DNA of 64,000 nucleotides from Alphaproteobacteria bacterium (GTDB lineage: Bacteria; Pseudomonadota; Alphaproteobacteria; Rhizobiales; Rhizobiaceae): assembly GCA_024280375.1 (NCBI GenBank), contig JAJRQF010000061.1, positions 28,071 through 92,070 of the forward strand. Reading direction: 5' to 3'. Shown piece after piece: positions 39,048 to 47,104 of the stretch (the first letter of the stretch is position 1; each line of letters begins with the position of its first letter). Below the pieces are notes generated by a model. That model searched no databases, was not told the DNA's origin, and saw only the letters and a list, made by a program, of their open reading frames with translations. A program made the translations under genes and the position numbers.

Positions 39048-40046
39048 TTGAACGAACTCGTATTCTTCATCAATAAAGCACTTATTTCCGGTGCAATCAT
39101 TGGCTCCATTTATGCACTGGGCGCCATCGGTGTAACGCTGATATTTGGCATATTGCGGTTTGCCCATTTCGCCCATGCCGACATGATGACGGTTGGCGCG
39201 TTTATTTCCTATATTTTAATGTCGATGATGGCAGCTGCTGGCTTTACAGCGCCCGTACCATTAGCATTTTTAGCCATGTTCCCGGCCATGATTATCACAG
39301 CACTTTTGGCAATCTGGCTGGATAAAGTGTTCTACAAACCATTTCGTGACAAAGGTTCCAATCCGGTCATCATCGTCATGGCATCCCTGGGCGTAACCTT
39401 GATGTTGCAGGGACTTGTGCGATTGTTTGGCGGTACGCGTGCGCGCTCCATGTATATCGGTGAGAATAAAGAGATTTACCGCATTCCCTTTCCCGGTGCC
39501 AAGCGCGATATAATATTAACCGAGCCGCAGGTGCTACTGTTCATTTTCACCGTGGTTGCAGTCATCGCGCTGGCGATATTCCTGTCGCGCTCACGGTTGG
39601 GAAAAGCCATGCGGGCCGTATCGGACAATCCAGACCTTGCAAAAATTTCCGGTATCAACCTCAAGCACGTGGTTTGGACCACCTGGATAATTGGCGGAAC
39701 GTTGGCAGCAGCAGCAGGCACAATGCTGTCGCTTGATGTGGTTTTGAAGCCTGATTTATCCTTTGGTCTGCTGTTGCCGATCTTTGCTGCCGTCATTGTA
39801 GGCGGCATTGGCCAGCCCTATGGGGCTGTCGCCGGCGGAATGCTGATCGGCTTTTCAGAAACACTGGCAGTCTTTAACTGGGCCGTGTTATTGCGACCAT
39901 TCAAAGAGAGCTTTCCAGACTGGTTTGAACTGCCGACCAAACTTGCATTCGTACCAACGGAATATAAACTTGCCGTACCATTCTTCATATTGATAATCGT
40001 GCTGATTTATCGACCAACCGGCATATTCAAAGGAAAGGTCATCTGA
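39048..40046 (+). CDS. livH: Branched-chain amino acid type ABC transporter permease LivH
   Basis: This 332-residue polytopic membrane protein has about eight or more helices. It shows the LivH opening SGAIIGSIYALGAIGVTLIFGILRFAHFAHADMM in pieces, and the EAA-like loop SRLGKAMRAVSDNPDLAKISGIN. The start is TTG at 39048. A nine-codon mini-ORF (ATG 39022) ends in TGA overlapping that TTG, which suggests translational coupling. The stop overlaps the livM ATG. Confidence 0.9.
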   Translation: MNELVFFINKALISGAIIGSIYALGAIGVTLIFGILRFAHFAHADMMTVGAFISYILMSMMAAAGFTAPVPLAFLAMFPAMIITALLAIWLDKVFYKPFRDKGSNPVIIVMASLGVTLMLQGLVRLFGGTRARSMYIGENKEIYRIPFPGAKRDIILTEPQVLLFIFTVVAVIALAIFLSRSRLGKAMRAVSDNPDLAKISGINLKHVVWTTWIIGGTLAAAAGTMLSLDVVLKPDLSFGLLLPIFAAVIVGGIGQPYGAVAGGMLIGFSETLAVFNWAVLLRPFKESFPDWFELPTKLAFVPTEYKLAVPFFILIIVLIYRPTGIFKGKVI

Positions 40047-41317
40047 TGAGTGGTTCTTTCTTACAGAAATACAGCCGCGACTTTGTCTTTTTTGGCGGGC
40101 TGCTCGCCATAATCGTTGGCATCTTTTTGTCACAAGGATCAGCCTATACCTCTCGCATGCTGGTAGAAGCGGCCTGTTACGCAATCATCGCATTGGGGCT
40201 GACCATCCAGTGGGGCTATGCCGGTCTGTTCAATATCGGCATTATGGGCTTTATTGCCGCCGGTTCTTTTATGAGTGTATTTGTATCATTTCCTGTAAAT
40301 GATAAATTCTGGAACGGCCCCGGCCCCTCCATGCTGGTGCAACCAATCCTAATCTTGCTCATTGGCATTGCGTTGATCGTTGGCCTGCGCAAGATCAAAC
40401 AGATACCACAAGGCCTGCGGACATTCCTGACCATTATTATTTTTGCGGTGACCTATCTATTGGTCGTCGCTGGCATTGAACCGGCGGCAAAAGTCATCGA
40501 AACAGATGCAGGCTTTATTGGCGGCCTTGGGCTTCCGGTGTTCATCGGCTGGATCGCCGCCGGCATTGTGGCCGGGCTGATCGCCTGGTTTGTCGGCAAA
40601 ATCTGCCTTGGCCTGCGTACCGATTATCTGGCGATTGCAACACTAGGCATTGCACAAATCATCAAGACATTCCTTAAAAATGCCGATTGGCTGACCAATG
40701 GCACATTAACAGTTTCGCCCCTGCCCTGGCCGGTGCCAAAACCATCTGATGGCAACTTTACCGAGGCAAGAACAATCTATTTTGCCATGACGGCCGTTGT
40801 TGTAATCATCATCTATATGCTGCTTGAACGCGCCTATCACGCACCCTGGGGCCGTATGATGCGCGCTATCAGAGACAATGAAGAAGCGGCCTCTTCGATG
40901 GGCAAGAATGTCAATAGAAGACGGCTCGAAATATTCATTCTGGGTTCTATTCTTATGGGGCTTGGCGGCTCAATGTTGATCACATTTACCGGCCTGTTCG
41001 ACCCCTCCGGCTTTATTGATCTCAACCACACATTCCTGATCTGGGTGATGGTTATCCTTGGCGGCACCGGCAACAACCGTGGTGCCATTTTGGGTGCCAT
41101 TCTGGTTTATATTATCTGGGTTATGTCTGAACCAATGGCCCTTTGGCTGTTTGATCTTGTGCGGGTTTACGGGCTGGAATGGTTTAACTGGCAGGCACCG
41201 GGCGATCTCGATAGCCGCGCCTTGCAAATGCGGGTTTTTGTAATCGGGTTGACGATCATTCTGGTCCTGCGTTTTGCACCAAATGGAATGTTGCCCGAGC
41301 GCATTCGGCAAGATTAG
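40046..41317 (+). CDS. livM: Branched-chain amino acid type ABC transporter permease LivM
   Basis: Second membrane subunit, 423 residues, with LivM motifs: YAIIALGLTIQWGYAGLFNIG, LRTDYLAIATLGIAQII, GRMMRAIRDNEEAASSMGKN and WVMVILGGTGNNRGAILGA. It is longer than many LivM proteins because of an inserted segment with extra hydrophobic helices between residues 90 and 185. It ends the operon; no binding-protein gene (livK) follows or precedes within the window. Confidence 0.9.
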   Translation: MSGSFLQKYSRDFVFFGGLLAIIVGIFLSQGSAYTSRMLVEAACYAIIALGLTIQWGYAGLFNIGIMGFIAAGSFMSVFVSFPVNDKFWNGPGPSMLVQPILILLIGIALIVGLRKIKQIPQGLRTFLTIIIFAVTYLLVVAGIEPAAKVIETDAGFIGGLGLPVFIGWIAAGIVAGLIAWFVGKICLGLRTDYLAIATLGIAQIIKTFLKNADWLTNGTLTVSPLPWPVPKPSDGNFTEARTIYFAMTAVVVIIIYMLLERAYHAPWGRMMRAIRDNEEAASSMGKNVNRRRLEIFILGSILMGLGGSMLITFTGLFDPSGFIDLNHTFLIWVMVILGGTGNNRGAILGAILVYIIWVMSEPMALWLFDLVRVYGLEWFNWQAPGDLDSRALQMRVFVIGLTIILVLRFAPNGMLPERIRQD

Positions 41318-41324
41318 CTTTTTA

Positions 41325-41352
41325 CCTGCCCGCGAATACTCTCGCGGACAGG
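41325..41352 (+). terminator. Hairpin after livM
   Basis: CCTGCCCGCGA pairs almost perfectly with TCGCGGACAGG just past the livM stop. No clear T-tract follows, so it may be a Rho-dependent boundary or RNA-stabilising hairpin rather than a classic terminator. Confidence 0.4.
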
Positions 41353-41398
41353 AAGGTTTCGTATTTGGAATTATCCTGCATTTTTACAACGGCAAAAA

Positions 41399-41650
41399 CT
41401 ATTGCTTCATGGAGGCCTTGCTGGCTTTCTCAAGATGGGTGGAGCATTCTTTGGTCATTTTTGCATCCATCTTTTCCTTGGCCATCATCAATTCCATTTT
41501 GGCCATTTCTTTTTTGTCTTCCGGTGCTGCTTCGACTTCCATTTTCACCATTTCAAAAGTCTTGTCGTCACACATTTTCATTTCCTGGGCAAAAGACGCG
41601 CCAGTAAAAAAGAATGTTGCAACACCTGCCAGAACGAGTTTCTTATACAT
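41399..41650 (-). CDS. Small secreted Met/Lys-rich helical protein
   Basis: An 83-residue protein with a signal peptide (MYKKLVLAGVATFFFTGASFAQ). The mature part is about 60 residues, highly charged and methionine-rich with two cysteines (MCDDKTF near its start and KECSTH near its end), and is predicted to form a helical hairpin closed by a disulfide. I do not recognise a named family. ATG 41650 has GGAG upstream; an upstream reading to 41752 is not supported. Periplasmic location is inferred. Confidence 0.65.
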   Translation of the reverse strand: MYKKLVLAGVATFFFTGASFAQEMKMCDDKTFEMVKMEVEAAPEDKKEMAKMELMMAKEKMDAKMTKECSTHLEKASKASMKQ

Positions 41651-41915
41651 AGTTTTCTCCAGTATTAATTGCGTGCATTTATGTATTACCGGAAGATAAA
41701 CCTCGACCAGCCTAAATAAATGCACAAGTTTGAAATCGACCTTTCCCCTCACAGGTAAATCGATTTTTTTAAACTAGTTTAGTAGAGAGCTATTTGTATA
41801 ATCACTCGTCATCACGATGGATTTATACACGCGTCATTTATAAATTTTAACATATGTGTGATGAGTTTTATCGTCAAAAAACAATTTGTTATTTGTCATT
41901 ACTTAACATGTAAAG

Positions 41916-42812
41916 CTATGGCGCCTTTAAACCGCTGTTTTTGCGTTTATGATCCGGCTCCACATGAATGGTGGTCTGGGCACCTTTAATCGTTTCCCGC
42001 AAAGATTTTTCCAACCGGTCACAAATCTCATGCGATTTGGATACGCTCATTGAACCATCGACAATCAGATGAAACTCGACGAATGTAATTGGACCAGAAA
42101 CCCGCGTTCTAATATCATGCACTTCAATTGCGCCTGCCATATTATCCAGAATGACAGATTCAATTTGCTCCGTCTGCTCATCATCGGTTGCCAGATCCAT
42201 CAAATTATTGACCGAACCAGCCACCAGATGCCAGCCCTCTCGCAAGATATTCAGGCCGACAAGAACGGCCATAATCACATCGAGAATTATCCAACCGGTC
42301 AAAAGTGTAATGACCAGCCCAAACAACACTCCGATGGAGGTCACCACATCAGCCCTGATATGGCGACCATCAGCAACAAGTGCGGGCGAGCCTTCGCGCT
42401 TACCAACGGTGATGAGAATCCAGGCCCAAACCCCATTGATAAGTGCGGCAAAGACGTTGATCGCCATGCCAAGCCCAGTTGATTCAAGTTCATGGTTTGA
42501 GTTGAGGGCAGAATAGGCCTCGTTGAAAATCAGCAAGGCTGCCAGAACAATTAAAATGCCCTCGATGATGGCTGAGAAATATTCCGCCTTGTGGTGCCCA
42601 TAGTGATGGTCTTCATCGGCAGGCTTCAGGCTCATACGGATGGCAATCCAGGCAATTGTGGATGCGGCAACATTGACGATTGATTCAAGCGCATCGGAAT
42701 AAAGCGCCACCGAACCGGTAACCCACCATGCAGCGAACTTTATCGCCATAACCACCAGCGCGACAATGATCGACCAAAATGCCAATTGGGAAACACGGTT
42801 TGAATAGGGCAT
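41916..42812 (-). CDS. Cation diffusion facilitator family metal transporter
   Basis: A 298-residue CDF exporter, likely for Zn, Fe or Mn. Six membrane helices are followed by a cytoplasmic metal-binding domain. Metal-site motifs are YSDALES (helix II) and HIRADVVTSIGV (helix V). The C-terminal domain has VHDIRTRVSGPITFVEFHLIVDG and ends with TTIHVEPDHKRKNS. The ATG at 42812 is preferred over TTG at 42824. It follows the carboxyltransferase gene on the same strand with a 45-base gap. The exact metal is not deducible. Confidence 0.88.
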   Translation of the reverse strand: MPYSNRVSQLAFWSIIVALVVMAIKFAAWWVTGSVALYSDALESIVNVAASTIAWIAIRMSLKPADEDHHYGHHKAEYFSAIIEGILIVLAALLIFNEAYSALNSNHELESTGLGMAINVFAALINGVWAWILITVGKREGSPALVADGRHIRADVVTSIGVLFGLVITLLTGWIILDVIMAVLVGLNILREGWHLVAGSVNNLMDLATDDEQTEQIESVILDNMAGAIEVHDIRTRVSGPITFVEFHLIVDGSMSVSKSHEICDRLEKSLRETIKGAQTTIHVEPDHKRKNSGLKAP

Positions 42813-42857
42813 CAATCGTTCCAAGGAGAAAAGTTTTCAACCAATAGCATGAAAGAA

Positions 42858-44465
42858 CTACATTCTGAACAGGCCGAACCTGGTATCCTCAATTTCGGCA
42901 TTGAGGGTCGCAGACAAAGCCAATGCCAGAACGCGTCTTGTATCACGCGGCCTGATAATTCCATCATCCCAAAGACGTGCGGTGGCGTGATAGGGGTTTC
43001 CCTCCGCCTCATAGGTCTCAACGATCGGTGACTTAAATTCCGCCTCGTCAATTTCAGACCATTCGCCGCCATCGCGCTCAATTGCATCACGTTTGACGGT
43101 GGCAAGCACCGATGCCGCCTGTTCGCCGCCCATGACAGAAATGCGCGCATTCGGCCACATGAACAAAAACCGCGGCGCAAAGGCTCGCCCGCACATGCCG
43201 TAATTGCCCGCCCCATAGGAGCCGCCGACAATAAGCGTAATCTTCGGCACTTTTGCTGTTGCAACCGCCGTTACCAGTTTCGCCCCATCCTTGGCGATGC
43301 CGCCAGCCTCATATTCCCGGCCCACCATAAAGCCGGTAATATTCTGTAAAAATATCAGCGGAATTTTGCGCTGGCAACAAAGCTGGATAAAATGCGCGCC
43401 CTTTTGTGCGCTTTCTGAAAACAGAATTCCGTTATTGCCAATTATTCCAACCGGCATGCCATGAAGTCGGGCAAAACCGGTCACCAGTGTTGTGCCAAAA
43501 TTGGCCTTGAACTCGTCAAACTCAGAGCCATCAACCAGCCGGGCAATAACTTCGCGAATGTCATATTGCTTTTTCAAATCCACCGGAACGATGTCTTCCA
43601 GTGATGCCGGGTCAAGCAGTGGCTCAACCGGATCGCGCATACCTGCCAGTTCAGTTTTCTTGGTTCGAAGCCCCGCAACAATGGAGCGGGCAATTTGCAG
43701 CGCATGTGTATCATCTTCCGCCAGATGATCAGCGACACCGGAAATTTTCGTGTGCACTTCCGCGCCACCCAAATCCTCAGCTGTTACCTCCTCACCGGTC
43801 GCCGCCTTCACCAATGGCGGGCCAGCCAGAAATATTGTGCCCTGATTGCGCACAATGATGGTTTCATCCGACATCGCAGGCACATAGGCTCCGCCCGCAG
43901 TGCAGGAACCCATCACCACAGCAATTTGCGGAATGCCCTTGGCCGACATATTGGCCTGGTTGAAAAAGATACGGCCAAAATGATCACGGTCAGGAAATAC
44001 ATCCGTCTGGTTCGGCAGGTTTGCACCGCCACTATCCACCAGATAAATACAGGGCAGATTGTTTTGCTCGGCAATTTCCTGTGCGCGTAAATGCTTCTTC
44101 ACCGTCATTGGAAAATAGGTGCCGCCCTTGATGGTCGCATCATTGCAGACAATCACGCATTCGCGCCCTTCAACCCGGCCGACACCAGTGATCACGCCCG
44201 CACCGTGAATGGATTTGTCATACATTTGATTGGCAGCCAGCGGCGATAATTCCAGAAACGCAGAGCCCGGATCAATCAACTCCAGAACCCGCTGGCGTGG
44301 TAACAATTTGCCACGGGCTTCATGTCGCTCGCGCGAGCGTTGTGGACCACCAAGCGCGGCAACGCGGGTTGTCTCATCCAGATCATCGACAAGCCCGGCC
44401 CAGGCGATACTGTTAACTTCAGCGGCTTCCCCACTTGTCGCTATCTTTGATGTCAGCACGCTCAA
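42858..44465 (-). CDS. mccB: Methylcrotonyl-CoA carboxylase carboxyltransferase (beta) subunit
   Basis: This roughly 535-residue carboxyltransferase transfers CO2 from biotin to an acyl-CoA, most likely 3-methylcrotonyl-CoA in leucine catabolism. Landmarks are [28 protein letters not shown] (split motifs), [40 protein letters not shown] and the C-terminal [16 protein letters not shown]. The start is uncertain: TTG 44465 (MSVLTSKI) fits both the family and an AGAGGG site seven bases upstream. TTG 44471 and GTG 44459 are alternatives. The alpha subunit lies 16 kb away at 24388-26349. Confidence 0.88.
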   Translation of the reverse strand: MSVLTSKIATSGEAAEVNSIAWAGLVDDLDETTRVAALGGPQRSRERHEARGKLLPRQRVLELIDPGSAFLELSPLAANQMYDKSIHGAGVITGVGRVEGRECVIVCNDATIKGGTYFPMTVKKHLRAQEIAEQNNLPCIYLVDSGGANLPNQTDVFPDRDHFGRIFFNQANMSAKGIPQIAVVMGSCTAGGAYVPAMSDETIIVRNQGTIFLAGPPLVKAATGEEVTAEDLGGAEVHTKISGVADHLAEDDTHALQIARSIVAGLRTKKTELAGMRDPVEPLLDPASLEDIVPVDLKKQYDIREVIARLVDGSEFDEFKANFGTTLVTGFARLHGMPVGIIGNNGILFSESAQKGAHFIQLCCQRKIPLIFLQNITGFMVGREYEAGGIAKDGAKLVTAVATAKVPKITLIVGGSYGAGNYGMCGRAFAPRFLFMWPNARISVMGGEQAASVLATVKRDAIERDGGEWSEIDEAEFKSPIVETYEAEGNPYHATARLWDDGIIRPRDTRRVLALALSATLNAEIEDTRFGLFRM

Positions 44466-44544
44466 TTGCAAACCCTCTCGGTAAAATTACTTAAAACCCA
44501 CAAACACCACAGCGCCCGCCATAACGCAGCAACAATATCACCAA

Positions 44545-44946
44545 CTAACTTGTCTTTTTCTCGCGAATTTCAATCGGCGCACCATGATCCCGCCACCCGG
44601 AAAACCCGCCTTCTATATGCGCCACATTCTCCATACCCATATCCTGCAGGGCTTTGGTCGCAAGGGCCGAACGCCATGCGGCCGCGCAAAAGAATATATA
44701 GGTTTTATCGCTTTGGGCAAAAACATCACGGTGATAAGGGCTTTCAGGATCGACCCAGAACTCCAACATGCCGCGCGGCGCATGAACAGCTCCCGGCACC
44801 CGGCCCTCGCGGTCGAGTTCACGAATATCACGGATGTCAACCAAGACTGCACGATCTTCTTTTTGCGCAACCTGCGCCTCTTCCACGCTTAGTGTGGTAA
44901 TTTCACTGGTGGCCTGTTCGACCAACTGTTTTACGCCAATTTTCAT
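44545..44946 (-). CDS. Rhodanese-like sulfurtransferase domain protein
   Basis: A single-domain rhodanese of 133 residues with VLVDIRDIRELDREGRVPGAVHAPRG and the active-site loop CAAAWR (Cys then four residues to Arg) followed by SALATKALQDMG. The domain ends with the GGFSGW motif typical of the fold. It probably carries persulfide sulfur in the cytoplasm; the acceptor is unknown. It lies upstream of the carboxyltransferase gene on the same strand, about 80 bases away. Confidence 0.85.
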   Translation of the reverse strand: MKIGVKQLVEQATSEITTLSVEEAQVAQKEDRAVLVDIRDIRELDREGRVPGAVHAPRGMLEFWVDPESPYHRDVFAQSDKTYIFFCAAAWRSALATKALQDMGMENVAHIEGGFSGWRDHGAPIEIREKKTS

Positions 44947-45141
44947 TTAAATATCGAGCCCTCTTCAGACATAAAATTCAACCCAACAATTCATCATTCA
45001 GGTAAAAATCGCAAGTCGAACAGAAAAATTGTTTTCAAAAACATATCAACACAATATCGAGATAATTCCCAATTGACGAACCGCATCAATAGTCGTTAGG
45101 TAAATTTACCTTGTTCTCCCTCACAATAATTGTCGCATCCC

Positions 45142-46020
45142 ATGAAAAACCTGTCAGACAATATGCGCGGTGCCGTCTATATGATGTTTGCCATGGCGGG
45201 CTATGTCATAAATGACGCAATGATGAAACTCGCTACCGATACACTCAATCTCTATCAGGCAATTTTTATACGTGGCGTTATTGTCACCGCACTCTTGGGA
45301 ATCTATGCGTGGAAAAAAGGGTATTTTACCTCGCTCAAGGCCAATTTCAGCCGACCATTGGCGCTGAGAATTGTCGGCGAAATGGGCGGTGCGATCTTTT
45401 TCCTCAATGCCCTGGTCAATATGCCGATCGCCAATATTACCGCAATTTTGCAGGTTTTGCCGCTTGCGGTCACTCTTGCGGCTTCGGTATTCCTCAATGA
45501 GCCAGTTGGCTGGCGGCGTTATATCGCCATCGGCATCGGGTTTATTGGGGTTCTCATCATCATCAGGCCCGGATCAGAAGGCTTTGATATTTATGCAATA
45601 TTCGCGCTTGTTGCTGTAGTTTTCGTGGTTATGCGCGATCTGGCAACTAGAAAGCTTCCCACTCACACACCATCAATATTGGTCGGCTTTTACACATCAC
45701 TTGCGGTTACCCTGATGGCATTGGTGATAATGCCATTTCAACCCTGGGAAACCGTCGATCCGACAAATTTCTCCCTGCTGGCAATTGCCGGATTGTTTGT
45801 CCTCTTCGGATCAATTTTCAGCGTTATGACCATGCGGGTTGGCGAAGTCGGCTTCGTCTCACCATTCAGATATACGATTTTGATTTGGGCCATCGTTCTT
45901 GGAATTGTTATCTTCGGCGACTATCCGGATTTCTACACTATGCTTGGCAGTTTCATCGTTGTGGCCACCGGCACCTATACTTTTTACCGCGAGCGCAAGG
46001 CTGCGAAAAAATTAGTCTAA
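45142..46020 (+). CDS. EamA/DMT-family membrane transporter
   Basis: This roughly 292-residue permease has about ten membrane helices in two EamA repeats. The first repeat opens GAVYMMFAMAGYVINDAMMKLA and the second ends IWAIVLGIVIFGDYPDFYTMLGSFIVVATG. The substrate is unknown. ATG 45142 is used; TTG 45130 would add four residues, and neither has a strong ribosome site. It stands alone on the plus strand. Confidence 0.82.
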   Translation: MKNLSDNMRGAVYMMFAMAGYVINDAMMKLATDTLNLYQAIFIRGVIVTALLGIYAWKKGYFTSLKANFSRPLALRIVGEMGGAIFFLNALVNMPIANITAILQVLPLAVTLAASVFLNEPVGWRRYIAIGIGFIGVLIIIRPGSEGFDIYAIFALVAVVFVVMRDLATRKLPTHTPSILVGFYTSLAVTLMALVIMPFQPWETVDPTNFSLLAIAGLFVLFGSIFSVMTMRVGEVGFVSPFRYTILIWAIVLGIVIFGDYPDFYTMLGSFIVVATGTYTFYRERKAAKKLV

Positions 46021-46080
46021 AGCATATCGCGTTCATTGGCATTTACTCAACATGCTTTGTCTATCTGTTTTCGCTCACAG

Positions 46081-46140
46081 CAATTCGGGCTTGCGCCCGG
46101 CCTCCGCTGGGGCGGTGCATAAGCACCGGGCCACAATTCG
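46081..46140. repeat. GC-rich double-hairpin element flanked by a 7-bp direct repeat
   Basis: Two hairpins lie close together: GGGC TTGC GCCC and CGGTGC ATAA GCACCG (46113-46128). The stretch is much GC-richer than its surroundings. CAATTCG occurs at both ends (46081-46087 and 46134-46140), like a target duplication. The second stem is shared with a hairpin at 60857-60871. It is probably a dispersed palindromic element rather than a gene-specific terminator. Confidence 0.45.
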
Positions 46141-46154
46141 TGGCCTGGCAAGCT

Positions 46155-46514
46155 TTAACCACCCGGCTTTTCAATTTCTTGGCAGCGACCGCGATCTTTT
46201 ACGCCTGAAAGATAATCGTAGAACGCGCCCGTTTCCATATTAAACCAGACAACACTTAAATCATCACGCGCCGAAGGTTTTAGTGCCGCAATTATTGGCA
46301 ATTTACAGTCCCTGATTTTCAAATCAGTTTCAATTTCATGCCAATAGACAGAACAGGGATTGCTGGAAATTTTAAATGTATATCTGCCCGTATGGCTGGA
46401 GGATTTGACAATACATTGATACCAGCTGAAACCCGCACTTGCAGCCAACCCGATATTGGTTGCAGAAAGCACCGTGATGCTTGTCAGGGCAATGCGAAGC
46501 ATGTGTGCGATCAT
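46155..46514 (-). CDS. Secreted protein of unknown function
   Basis: A 119-residue protein with a signal peptide (cleavage near GLAASA, residue 27) and a mature domain of about 90 residues with four cysteines (YQCIV, NPCSV, RDCKL, GRCQE), probably two disulfides. I recognise no family. Its ATG overlaps the TetR stop codon (ATGA), so it is the last gene of the paa minus-strand operon, which makes a link to that pathway possible but unproven. Confidence 0.6.
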   Translation of the reverse strand: MIAHMLRIALTSITVLSATNIGLAASAGFSWYQCIVKSSSHTGRYTFKISSNPCSVYWHEIETDLKIRDCKLPIIAALKPSARDDLSVVWFNMETGAFYDYLSGVKDRGRCQEIEKPGG

Positions 46515-47104
46515 AGCTTTCTGGCCCCTGCAAGAATAAGCGTTTTTACAATTTTACTATAATCTTCCCGGCTCACCGGGCCACCTTCACGAAACCACAT
46601 ATAATGCCAGTTTAACATACCAAATAACGACATGGTAACCGGCAAAAGCGGTGCGCCGGGTATGGCAAGTTCCGGCACGGCTTCTTTGATGACAGAGGAA
46701 AACATCTTGACCAATTGCCGCTCCAGATCTTTCAGCTGGTCTTGCTTGGCCTCTGGTAAAGCAGATAGCGAGCCGGTTTGCACCCGGTGTTCGTCATCCG
46801 CATTACGGTAAAGTTCCAAAAGCCCTTCAATCATCTTGCCCAACCGCAATTCCGCATCAACGCTTGTATCATTCAGGTCACTTGTAACTTCAACAAGTTC
46901 TGTTAGGTGTTTGAATAGGATATCAAAAAGCAGATCTTCTTTATTGTCATAATAATGATAAAGCAGCGCCTTTGACACACCACATTCTGCGGCCACCCCT
47001 GCCATAGAGGTGCGTTCATAGCCATCGCGACCAAACAATTGCGCCGACGTTTTTAAAATCGCCGCGCGTTTATCATTATAATCTTTTGCTTGTGTGCGTG
47101 CCAC
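46511..47104 (-). CDS. TetR-family regulator of the phenylacetate genes
   Basis: A 197-residue TetR-type repressor with an N-terminal helix-turn-helix (MAGVAAECGVSKALLYHYYDNKEDLL) and a variable C-terminal ligand domain. The start is GTG 47104, one base past the paaK stop. Position inside the paa operon, plus a perfect TetR-type palindrome in the paaG-paaZ intergenic region, suggests it is the PaaR-like local repressor responding to phenylacetyl-CoA. The ligand is inferred. Confidence 0.82.
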   Translation of the reverse strand: MARTQAKDYNDKRAAILKTSAQLFGRDGYERTSMAGVAAECGVSKALLYHYYDNKEDLLFDILFKHLTELVEVTSDLNDTSVDAELRLGKMIEGLLELYRNADDEHRVQTGSLSALPEAKQDQLKDLERQLVKMFSSVIKEAVPELAIPGAPLLPVTMSLFGMLNWHYMWFREGGPVSREDYSKIVKTLILAGARKL

